NCBI GenBank assembly: GCA_024653905.1 | Contig: JANLGZ010000048.1 | Coordinates: forward strand, 1-6,607 | Direction of reading: 5' to 3' | DNA: 6,607 bases | Origin: an archaeon | GTDB taxonomy: Archaea; Iainarchaeota; Iainarchaeia; Iainarchaeales; Iainarchaeaceae | Part shown: in pieces, positions 1-6,130 of the stretch | How positions within the stretch are numbered: the first letter of the stretch is position 1 | How the letters are laid out: the number at the start of each line of letters is the position of its first letter | Position numbers and translations under genes: made by a program | Notes under the pieces: generated by a model | The model's database searches: none | What the model was told of the DNA's origin: nothing | The model's input: only the letters and a program-made list of their open reading frames with translations

Positions 1-1057
1 TAATTCTTTTTTTGAACGCAGGCAAATCCTTCTTTCTTATTCTTCCCGCAGAAGCAGGAATATGACCGCCAGCACCCGCACCCTCAAAGCCCTCAACCGC
101 ATTTTCCAAAAGTTCATTGGTTTTTACTTTAAAATCCTGCCTTCGAACAGAAAAAGAAACAAAATCCCCGCCTTTATCCTGAACAAAAATAATTGTTTTA
201 TTTGGAAACATTTCATTGCTTACTTTGTTTATTACAACGGATTTTATATTGCTCTTTGATTTGAATTCAAACCAAACAAGATTCTGTTCATCAAACAATT
301 CTTTATCAGAATTAAATTTTTTCATTATTTCATCAATCTGATTATTCAAAATTTCAATATACTTTGAAAATTCTGAAGCAATGATTTCATTTGGAGAAGA
401 AGCATTTGCATAAAAAACCAAAAGTTCACCAAGATTTTCAGGAGCAAGAGTTTCAACAGCAGAAATTATAACCATTACACCAAAAAATTCCTCAATACTG
501 GAATCATTATTGGCAATAGCAGTTTCAACAAAAGATTCCCATTGTTTTAATTGATTGTCCCCGATTAAACCAACGCTTGCAATCCATGAATATTTTTCCA
601 AATCCGCGTGCCTTGAAAACAAATCATAAGCCAATTTAGAAGAAGGATATTTGCTTGGATCAATAGTGTTAATGTACTGTGCTTTTATAATGAAAACTTT
701 TTCAGAAGAATTGTAATTGTAATCTTTATGATGGTCAATAACCAGAATTTCATCAACTATTTTCTCAGCTTTTTCAAGAGATTCTTTGGATTGTTCAGCA
801 GCAGAATCAACTATTATTAATTTTTGAATTTTTTCCTTTTTAAGAATTTCAAGAGTTTCAGGAAGCAGTTCAGTTGTTTTATAATGCTGAATAATAAGCA
901 ATGGTTCTTTGCCAGTAATTTGCTTTATTGCATTGTAAATTATTGCCCCCGCGGAAACCCCATCAGCATCAAGATCAGGGATTAAAGCAATTCTATCCTC
1001 TTTTGAAAAGCCTTTTACTATTGAATCGAATTTTTCCAAATACTCTTTTTTCTGCAT
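1..1057 (-). CDS. DHH/DHHA1-family phosphoesterase, RecJ/NrnA-like (3' end cut by window)
   Basis: Predicted Mn-dependent phosphoesterase or exonuclease acting on single-stranded DNA, short oligonucleotides or cyclic dinucleotides; cytoplasmic. I translated this frame by hand: 352 residues with no stop before the left edge. DHH motifs appear in order: motif I DLDADG (residues 28-33), motif II VD at 83-84, motif III DHH (108-110), and motif IV GLIGD with Asp167. The C-terminal DHHA1 domain shows GAGAGGH with GGH at 330-332, followed by a PASAGRI stretch. DHHA1 domains usually end soon after this point, so little is probably missing and the full protein is likely under 400 residues, compact compared with bacterial RecJ. 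ATG 1057 is chosen because a TATA-like box lies about 28 bp upstream, which fits a leaderless start; an in-frame GTG at 1093 lies upstream of that box. The gene is divergent from the 59-residue gene. Family membership is secure. RecJ-like (GAN-type), NrnA-like and other DHH roles cannot be separated here. Confidence 0.92.
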   Translation of the reverse strand, partial: MQKKEYLEKFDSIVKGFSKEDRIALIPDLDADGVSAGAIIYNAIKQITGKEPLLIIQHYKTTELLPETLEILKKEKIQKLIIVDSAAEQSKESLEKAEKIVDEILVIDHHKDYNYNSSEKVFIIKAQYINTIDPSKYPSSKLAYDLFSRHADLEKYSWIASVGLIGDNQLKQWESFVETAIANNDSSIEEFFGVMVIISAVETLAPENLGELLVFYANASSPNEIIASEFSKYIEILNNQIDEIMKKFNSDKELFDEQNLVWFEFKSKSNIKSVVINKVSNEMFPNKTIIFVQDKGGDFVSFSVRRQDFKVKTNELLENAVEGFEGAGAGGHIPASAGRIRKKDLPAFKKRI

Positions 1058-1080
1058 TAATAACTCGTAATTCGGAATAC

Positions 1081-1088
1081 ATTTAAAT
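1081..1088. promoter_or_regulatory. Palindromic TATA-like box shared by two divergent leaderless genes
   Basis: ATTTAAAT is a perfect palindrome in the 55-bp gap between the DHH gene (ATG 1057, minus) and the 59-residue gene (ATG 1113, plus). Its centre lies about 27.5 bp from the first start codon and 28.5 bp from the second. In archaea, transcription begins roughly 25 bp downstream of TATA, so both mRNAs would start at or within a few bases of the ATG. No Shine-Dalgarno sequence precedes either start. Using one box in both directions is inference from this geometry. Confidence 0.65.
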
Positions 1089-1112
1089 ATCACTTTTTGC
1101 CTTACTCTAACT

Positions 1113-1292
1113 ATGGGTTATGAACATACAAACAGCAAGGGAATCAAGTATTACCTGAATTCTACTGTCGGAAAAAACGGCAGAAGTCTCTTCTTTTTCA
1201 GCAAGGAACCAAAACAACCCATTGATTTGCCTGAAGGCTACTCCATTATTGAAAGCCCGCTTACAAAACTGCCTCTTTTGAAGAAAAAATAG
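1113..1292 (+). CDS. Small basic protein of unknown function, 59 residues
   Basis: I do not recognise a named family. The reading frame runs ATG to TAG and encodes 59 residues. The N-terminal part is polar (NSKGIKYYLNS, residues 7-17). A basic turn (KNGR, 21-24) leads into a hydrophobic strand (SLFFFSK, 25-31), then IDLPEGYSIIES (37-48) and a basic tail ending LPLLKKK. It has no signal peptide, no convincing membrane segment and no cysteines, so it is probably a small folded cytoplasmic protein, perhaps mostly beta strand. Reality as a gene is supported by the TATA-like box 28.5 bp upstream of the ATG, by natural-looking amino-acid composition, and by the absence of a competing gene on the other strand. 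The end lies 57 bp before tldD. From memory, short archaeal proteins with a similar KYYL...LPEGY...LP.LKKK pattern exist, but I could not check this. The lysine-rich tail could suit nucleic-acid or ribosome binding, which is only a guess. Confidence 0.75.
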   Translation: MGYEHTNSKGIKYYLNSTVGKNGRSLFFFSKEPKQPIDLPEGYSIIESPLTKLPLLKKK

Positions 1293-1312
1293 CGATTCTG
1301 AGAAGAATAAGC

Positions 1313-1320
1313 TATTAAAG
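1313..1320 (+). promoter_or_regulatory. Possible TATA-like box for tldDE
   Basis: The only TATA-like element in the 57-bp gap before tldD is TATTAAAG. It lies about 34 bp upstream of the chosen ATG at 1350, and 25 bp upstream of an in-frame TTG at 1341. This would give a very short leader without a Shine-Dalgarno site. The match is weaker than the boxes for the divergent pair or pdxT, so readthrough from the 59-residue gene is also possible. Confidence 0.35.
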
Positions 1321-1349
1321 ACAAGTCTACATTTTAGTTTTTGATAGAC

Positions 1350-2873
1350 ATGATTCCGATTGAAAAAGCAGCAGAGGTAAAAGATGAGCTTTTTAACGAA
1401 ATTCAGAGGTTTTCCTCAAAAGAAAAGCCCAAATTAGCCGATTTTCGACTTGAGGTTTCCAATGGTTTAGGCGCAGAAGCATTAAATGGAAACATTAAAG
1501 GCGCTGCAAAAGATTACAGTGCAGAAATAGGAGTAAGGGTTTTTGCTGGAAAGGTTGTTGCAGGCGGGTTTGCTGGAAAAAACTTGGGACAAAAAGATTT
1601 TGAAAACATTAAACCGATTTTAAGACAAATGTTAGAAACTGCTTTGAAAAGAGCAAAGTTTAATTCTATTGAAAAAGAAAAAGAAATGAAAAAATTTGAA
1701 GCAAGAGGACTTTACTCAACAGAATTTGCAGAAATACCAGTGCAGAAAAAAGAATGGACAAAAAAATTCAAAATAAATCCAATGGATGCAAACCTTGAGG
1801 ATTTCATTAAACGAAGCGAGGAACTTTCAAAAGAAATTTCCAAAATAGAAGGAATTGCAGCAAACGGAATCGGGATTTATTCAGGAATAAGCAAAAAAAT
1901 ATTTGCAAACAGTGAAGGTTCACTAATAGAACAGACAAGGGCAATTACAGAACCGTCACTTTATATTGCGGCAAAAGGAAAACACAATGAAACTTACCAT
2001 GAGTGGATTGCGGAAGCAAAAGGTTTAGAGGCATTAGAAGGAGATAATTCGCACGGAAAAAATTTGGAAGACTTTGTAGATTTTATTGCAAAGGGAACTG
2101 TGGAATTAAGCAATGCAAAAACAGCAAAGTTTGAAAAGAACGTTACAGTTGTTACTGATCCTTGGTTTAATACTTTGTTAAGCCATGAAGTTTGCGGACA
2201 TCCTCTTGAAGCTGACAGGGCTTTGAAAAGAGAAACCAACTGGGCCGGAAGAGCATGGTGGTTCAATAATATTAAAGACAATCAGATAGGGAACAGTATT
2301 GGTTCTGAAGAAATTACTATTGTTTCCGACCCAACAATCGAAGGGTATGGAAATTATTTATTTGATGATGAAGGAGTTGAAGCAAAAAAAACAATAAATA
2401 TTGAAAACGGAATTTTGAAAGAATTTATGAACTCCAGAGAAACAGCACATATTTTAGGAGAAACACCTAACGGCCACATGAGGGCTTCGGGAGCAAATTC
2501 AATGCCACTCATAAGAATGAGCAATACTTACTTTGAAAAAGGTTCATGGAAAAAAGAAGAACTTATTGAGGAAACAAAAGAAGGATATTATATTGTTGGC
2601 CAGAAAACACCCAGCATAGGGGAATCAAGGCAAAACTTTAACATTACCTGCTGGAAGTGTTACAGAATTGAAAACGGAGAAATTAAAGAATTGTACAGAA
2701 ATGCAGGAATAGAAGCGAATTCCCATGAATTTTTCAACACATTAGAAGCCGCAGATGACCTTAAAAGATTTAACGTGCCAAACTGCGGAAAAGGAACCCC
2801 AATACAGGTTATGAAATTAGGAAACGGCGGACCGCATTTAAGGGGCATTGCTAATCTCACAGGAAAAAGGTGA
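1350..2873 (+). CDS. tldD: TldD, catalytic subunit of the TldD/TldE metallopeptidase
   Basis: Zinc metalloprotease subunit of the TldD/TldE heterodimer. The E. coli complex degrades unfolded peptides and matures microcin B17; the native role in archaea is not established. The protein has 507 residues, slightly longer than E. coli TldD (481). The N-terminal half is the substrate-threading domain. The C-terminal half carries the metal site HEVCGH (HExxxH, 279-284), the family motif FDDEG (338-342), and Cys479 in NCGKG near the C-terminus, which matches the third zinc ligand of E. coli TldD. An extra CxxC pair sits at Cys434 and Cys437. ATG 1350 is preferred over the in-frame TTG at 1341 (three residues longer) because nothing favours the rarer codon except its distance from a weak TATA-like box. 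The stop codon is four bases before the tldE start, so the two subunits are cotranscribed and probably translationally coupled. Confidence 0.96.
   Translation: MIPIEKAAEVKDELFNEIQRFSSKEKPKLADFRLEVSNGLGAEALNGNIKGAAKDYSAEIGVRVFAGKVVAGGFAGKNLGQKDFENIKPILRQMLETALKRAKFNSIEKEKEMKKFEARGLYSTEFAEIPVQKKEWTKKFKINPMDANLEDFIKRSEELSKEISKIEGIAANGIGIYSGISKKIFANSEGSLIEQTRAITEPSLYIAAKGKHNETYHEWIAEAKGLEALEGDNSHGKNLEDFVDFIAKGTVELSNAKTAKFEKNVTVVTDPWFNTLLSHEVCGHPLEADRALKRETNWAGRAWWFNNIKDNQIGNSIGSEEITIVSDPTIEGYGNYLFDDEGVEAKKTINIENGILKEFMNSRETAHILGETPNGHMRASGANSMPLIRMSNTYFEKGSWKKEELIEETKEGYYIVGQKTPSIGESRQNFNITCWKCYRIENGEIKELYRNAGIEANSHEFFNTLEAADDLKRFNVPNCGKGTPIQVMKLGNGGPHLRGIANLTGKR
2867..2873 (+). promoter_or_regulatory. 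Shine-Dalgarno site of tldE, overlapping the tldD stop codon
   Basis: AAGGTGA contains GGTGA, complementary to the TCACC core at the 3' end of 16S rRNA. It sits four bases before ATG 2878, and its last three bases are the TGA stop of tldD. This decides the tldE start: the longer in-frame frame beginning with TTG at 2848 would lie upstream of the site and inside tldD. Terminating ribosomes would be well placed to re-initiate. Confidence 0.85.
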
Positions 2874-2877
2874 AAAC

Positions 2878-4314
2878 ATGATTGATTTTAGCGAAATTAA
2901 AACAACTGCAAAAGAACTTCTTGATTTTGCTGAAAAACAAGAAGGAGTTAAAGAAGCAGAAGCATATGTTTCATGCAATACACTTAATGTTTACAGAATT
3001 GTTTACCACTCTGAAATCCCTAGCAATGGTTTAGAAGAACCAAAAAGCGAAGAAAATTTTGGTTTAAGTTTGAGGATTCTTTTTAATGACGGAAAATTCG
3101 GTTTTGGTTCAACAGACTCTGATTTGAGCAGGAACGGTTTTAATGAAGCGTTTGGAAAAGCAAAAGAATCAAAAGTAAACGATACTGATTTTCATTCTCT
3201 TCCAGAACCCAGAGGAAAAGCAGAGTTGCAGAATTACCATGATAAAAATATTATGAACGTGGATGAAGAGAAAGCGATTTTTAAAGCATATGAATTATTG
3301 GATGGTGCTTTTGATGCATTAAACAAGAAAAGTTTCAAAGCAGGCACAAATATCACCGGAGAAATGGATTTAATGTCCTCAAGAATGTGCGTAACAAGTT
3401 CAAAAGGAATTTTTGGTTCAGATGAACACACAAGCGCGCTGGGAACATTAACCTCAAACTTAGAGGAAGAGGATATTTCTGCAGGAAGCTCTTATTCTTC
3501 CTCAACTCATTTAACAAAACTTGATTGTTTTAATGTTGGTGCTGATTCGGTTGAAAAAGCACTGATTATGAGAAAACCCAAAGGCATTGTATCAGGAGAA
3601 TATAAAGTTGTTCTGAGCAGACAGGCAATTGCAGAATTATTTTTCAGCAGATTTGACCTTGCAATTTCATCAATTGATTTCCACGCAAGCCCTTTTTCAG
3701 TAAATATTGGAGAAAAAGTAGGAAATGAATTATTCAGTGTTACTGAAAATCCTCATTTAGAAAACTTTATCGGTTCAAGAGCAATTACTGATGAAGGAAT
3801 ACCAACACAAAAAAACGAACTTATAACAAACGGAACTTTGAATACTTATCAGTCGAATGATTATTACAATAAGAAAAAAGAAGAATGGAAAAAACTGCTT
3901 CCGATTAATGGTTTCAGGGACGGTTTAAGCAGGAGATATTATTCTGATGTTGGAATAGGGTCCACAAACCTTGTTCTTGGAAATGGAAATTACTCAGAAC
4001 AGGAATTAATAGAGGAAGTTAAGGACGGAATTTATGTAGGCAGATTATGGTATACTTATCCAATAAATGGTTATTCAAATTTTGATTTTACATCAACAAT
4101 CAGAGGAGACTCTTATATTATTAAAAACGGAAAACTAGAATCTGCACTGACTCCTAATACCGTAAGAGTTCTTGACAGTTTTAAAAGTTTTATGAACGGT
4201 ATTACTGCACTTGGAAAAGAATCAGGACCAAGCCAGGTTTGGGGACAGGATGCATTAATAATTACCCCTAAAATAGCATTGGAAAAATTAAAATTGAAAA
4301 AGATTTCTAAATGA
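2878..4314 (+). CDS. tldE: TldE/PmbA, non-catalytic partner of TldD
   Basis: Second subunit of the cytoplasmic TldD/TldE peptidase, a distant paralogue of TldD that lacks the zinc site and helps form the closed substrate chamber. It has 478 residues from ATG 2878, compared with about 450 in E. coli PmbA. The strand YKVVLSRQAIAELFFSRF (from residue 242) aligns with the TldD segment just before HEVCGH, but no HExxxH is present. Later family features include ITDEG after FIGSRA, the NGTLNTYQSNDYYN stretch, and a C-terminal segment with IIKNGKLE, where TldD has IENGEIKE. The end of the protein lacks the conserved Cys that binds zinc in TldD. The start is fixed by the Shine-Dalgarno site overlapping the tldD stop. 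The gene converges on pdxT with 29 bases between stop codons. No T-run follows on the plus strand in that gap; the first is at 4380-4384 and a run of eight is at 4472-4479, so the transcript may extend antisense into pdxT. Confidence 0.95.
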   Translation: MIDFSEIKTTAKELLDFAEKQEGVKEAEAYVSCNTLNVYRIVYHSEIPSNGLEEPKSEENFGLSLRILFNDGKFGFGSTDSDLSRNGFNEAFGKAKESKVNDTDFHSLPEPRGKAELQNYHDKNIMNVDEEKAIFKAYELLDGAFDALNKKSFKAGTNITGEMDLMSSRMCVTSSKGIFGSDEHTSALGTLTSNLEEEDISAGSSYSSSTHLTKLDCFNVGADSVEKALIMRKPKGIVSGEYKVVLSRQAIAELFFSRFDLAISSIDFHASPFSVNIGEKVGNELFSVTENPHLENFIGSRAITDEGIPTQKNELITNGTLNTYQSNDYYNKKKEEWKKLLPINGFRDGLSRRYYSDVGIGSTNLVLGNGNYSEQELIEEVKDGIYVGRLWYTYPINGYSNFDFTSTIRGDSYIIKNGKLESALTPNTVRVLDSFKSFMNGITALGKESGPSQVWGQDALIITPKIALEKLKLKKISK

Positions 4315-4322
4315 ATTTAACC

Positions 4323-4337
4323 AAAAATCAAAAAAAA
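4323..4337 (-). terminator. T-run terminator downstream of pdxT
   Basis: On the minus strand, a run of eight T begins six bases after the pdxT stop codon, followed by TGA and five more T. No hairpin precedes it. Archaeal RNA polymerase can terminate at such T-runs alone, so this is the likely end of the pdxT transcript. Confidence 0.6.
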
Positions 4338-4343
4338 TAGATA

Positions 4344-4910
4344 TCACAAAAATCCAAGAAAATAATTGTGCAGTTCAGAATTTTTCTCGGTTTCCGGATG
4401 AAAAGTGCCAATTAGAATATTTCCCTGTTTTACTAAAACAGGTTTTCCTTCAAACTTTGCAAGAACCTCGATTTTTTTTCCTATTTTAGAAATTACAGGC
4501 GCTCGAATAAAAACACCATTAAGTTTTCCGATTCCTTTTATTTCAACTTCCGCTTCAAAAGAATCAAGCTGTCTTCCATAAGCATTTCTCTTAATTTCAA
4601 CATCAATCAATTCTAAAGGAAAAAATTCTTTTTCATTCAGGACTTTTTTCGCAAGAACAATTGCCCCCGCACAGGTTCCATAAATAGGCATTGCTTTTTT
4701 CGCACGTTTTTTTATTTCCCTATCCAAACCAGAAATTTTCAAAAGCTTTCCAATAGTTGTTGATTCCCCTCCGGGAATAATCAAGGCAGAACATTTTTGC
4801 AAATCAGAGTTGTTCCTGACCTCAATCGCATTTACCTTCATTGATTCCAGAATTTTGATATGCTCAGCAAAATCCCCCTGAAGGGCAAGGACGCCTATTG
4901 TAATAACCAT
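4344..4910 (-). CDS. pdxT: PdxT, glutaminase subunit of pyridoxal 5'-phosphate synthase
   Basis: Class I glutamine amidotransferase that hydrolyses glutamine and passes ammonia to PdxS, which makes pyridoxal 5'-phosphate (vitamin B6) from ribose 5-phosphate and glyceraldehyde 3-phosphate; cytoplasmic. It is 188 residues, the usual family length. Hallmarks in order: IGVLALQGDFAEH at the N-terminus, the oxyanion-region motif PGGES (46-50), the nucleophile Cys80 in GTCAGA, RNAYGRQ (108-114), and the remaining triad residues His171 and Glu173 in FHPE. These are within one residue of the B. subtilis positions, so the enzyme looks intact. A TATA-like box lies about 28 bp upstream of ATG 4910, consistent with a leaderless single-gene transcript. 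PdxT is inactive without PdxS, which is often encoded next to it but is not in this window; it should be elsewhere in the genome. Confidence 0.97.
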   Translation of the reverse strand: MVITIGVLALQGDFAEHIKILESMKVNAIEVRNNSDLQKCSALIIPGGESTTIGKLLKISGLDREIKKRAKKAMPIYGTCAGAIVLAKKVLNEKEFFPLELIDVEIKRNAYGRQLDSFEAEVEIKGIGKLNGVFIRAPVISKIGKKIEVLAKFEGKPVLVKQGNILIGTFHPETEKNSELHNYFLGFL

Positions 4911-4934
4911 TAAAGAAAATTCATCAAAAAGTAG

Positions 4935-4940
4935 TTTAAA
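4935..4940 (-). promoter_or_regulatory. TATA-like box of pdxT
   Basis: TTTAAA, within TTTTAAAC as read on the minus strand, is centred about 27.5 bp upstream of the pdxT ATG. This is the same spacing as the divergent promoter at 1081-1088. No Shine-Dalgarno site lies between box and start, so translation is probably leaderless. Confidence 0.6.
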
Positions 4941-4949
4941 ATGAACTGC

Positions 4950-4958
4950 AAAAAAAAA
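4950..4958 (-). terminator. T-run terminator of the permease operon
   Basis: A run of nine T on the minus strand begins 57 bases after the permease stop codon and about 10 bases before the pdxT TATA-like box. It is the longest T-run downstream of the operon, with no hairpin before it. The placement would insulate pdxT from readthrough. Confidence 0.55.
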
Positions 4959-5015
4959 TTAGACAATCTTTTATAGATAGGCTTTTATGCCATCTGTTTG
5001 CTCTTTACAGAAAGT

Positions 5016-6125
5016 TCAAATCATTTGCCCGAACCAAAAACCGGCAATAGAGGAATAAATAATAACAATTGTAACATACGCGATTGTTTTTTTGTTTCCA
5101 AGAACCTGCCTGATTACCAGCATTGCAGGCAGACTTAATGAAGGTCCCGCTAACAGAAGAGCGAGCGCCGGACCCTGACTCATCCCTTTTGCAATGAGCG
5201 CCTGCATTATCGGCACTTCAGTTAATGTTGAAAAATACATTAACGCACCAAAGAAAGATGCAATTATATTAGCCTGTATTGTGTTTGACCCGACAAGATC
5301 AACTATAAGCTGTTCCGGAATTAAAGGTTCAATAAAACCAACTACAAATACCCCTATGAACAAATAAGGAACCAGTAATTTGCTTATGCTCCATGTTTCT
5401 GAAAGCCAATGCTTCCTTGTTTTTTCATCAAACTTCAAGGCAACAACCAAAATAGTTGCAATTGCTAAAATGGATATAATGAGTATTTTTATTATCAAAT
5501 CAATCTGCAAACCATTCACCACAAGAATCCCGACCAAGGAAACAAAAAATATTGCAAGAGATACTTTTGAAACAGATTTGGTTTCATCTTTTTCCACGAT
5601 AAATTCGCCGTCTTTTTTTTCACCCCTGAAAAGCACTGCCATTGTCAAACCAACCAAGCCAGCCAAAAGAATCGCGGCTATGGCTCTCGCCAAACCGATT
5701 TTAAAACCAAGAACTGTGGCAGTAAGAAAAATTGCAGCCACATTAATTGCAGGACCTGAATAAAGAAAGGCAATTGCAGGACCTAATCCAGCACCTCTTC
5801 TGTAAATTCCCGCAAACAACGGAAGTATAGTGCATGAACAAACCGCCAGAAGCCCGCCAGAAACCGATGCAACAGGATAAGAAACCCAAGGCTTTGCCTT
5901 ATCCCCCAAATATTTCAGCACAGATTGTTTTTTCACAAAAACCGCAATGGCTCCAGCTATAAAAAATGCAGGCACAAGACAAGTCAGAACGTGCTGTGTT
6001 ACATATTCGTGCAACAGACCAAAACCGCTTAATAATGAATTATCAAGCCAAGCCTCTCCAACAGGCAGAAAATAAAATGCAATAAACAGTCCGATTAACA
6101 GGAAAAAAATGTTTCTTTCTTTCAT
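5016..6125 (-). CDS. DUF318/ArsP-type membrane permease, putative metalloid or organoarsenical exporter
   Basis: Integral membrane protein of 369 residues with about 10-11 hydrophobic segments (roughly 6-22, 46-64, 83-106, 115-135, 146-166, 188-205, 209-231, 248-265, 285-303, 318-337, 346-366). The family signature is CSCTILPLFAGIYRRG from Cys96, followed by GLGPAIAFLYSGPAIN (113-128), typical of DUF318/ArsP permeases. Characterised ArsP proteins export trivalent organoarsenicals; most homologues have no known substrate. The Cys96/Cys98 pair is a candidate metalloid-binding site. The sequence is an internal duplication: residues 90-163 align without gaps to 293-366, but the second copy has no cysteines at the CSC position. 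A charged loop at 167-187 joins the halves. The start codon is five bases after the stop of the thioredoxin-like gene, with AAGG before that stop as a weak ribosome site. Context (ArsR repressor, CxxC protein) supports thiol-reactive substrate export. The family call is firm; the substrate is inferred. Confidence 0.88.
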   Translation of the reverse strand: MKERNIFFLLIGLFIAFYFLPVGEAWLDNSLLSGFGLLHEYVTQHVLTCLVPAFFIAGAIAVFVKKQSVLKYLGDKAKPWVSYPVASVSGGLLAVCSCTILPLFAGIYRRGAGLGPAIAFLYSGPAINVAAIFLTATVLGFKIGLARAIAAILLAGLVGLTMAVLFRGEKKDGEFIVEKDETKSVSKVSLAIFFVSLVGILVVNGLQIDLIIKILIISILAIATILVVALKFDEKTRKHWLSETWSISKLLVPYLFIGVFVVGFIEPLIPEQLIVDLVGSNTIQANIIASFFGALMYFSTLTEVPIMQALIAKGMSQGPALALLLAGPSLSLPAMLVIRQVLGNKKTIAYVTIVIIYSSIAGFWFGQMI

Positions 6126-6130
6126 AAAAG

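Noticed and set aside
62..259. Open frame of 65 codons on the plus strand
   Set aside because: It lies entirely antisense to the DHHA1 region of the DHH gene, whose conserved motifs prove the minus-strand frame; no promoter or ribosome site is seen.
1091..1093. In-frame GTG as a longer start for the DHH gene
   Set aside because: It lies upstream of the TATA-like box at 1081-1088, so a transcript from that box would not contain it; no ribosome site precedes it.
1341..1343. TTG as start of tldD
   Set aside because: ATG 1350 is three codons downstream and in frame; TTG is the rarer start and no Shine-Dalgarno site supports it. Its 25 bp spacing from a weak TATA-like box keeps it possible.
1994..2281. 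Open frame of 95 codons on the minus strand
   Set aside because: Antisense to the most conserved part of tldD, including HExxxH; it is a by-product of the coding frame.
2848..2850. TTG as start of tldE
   Set aside because: It lies inside tldD upstream of the strong GGTGA site, which is correctly spaced only for ATG 2878.
4911..5015. Possible small gene or RNA between pdxT and the permease
   Set aside because: No frame with a start signal and plausible product, and no evident stable hairpin; the gap is explained by the pdxT promoter and the operon T-run.
5380..5763. Open frame of 127 codons on the plus strand
   Set aside because: Antisense to the permease; its product has no recognisable domain and the minus frame carries family motifs.
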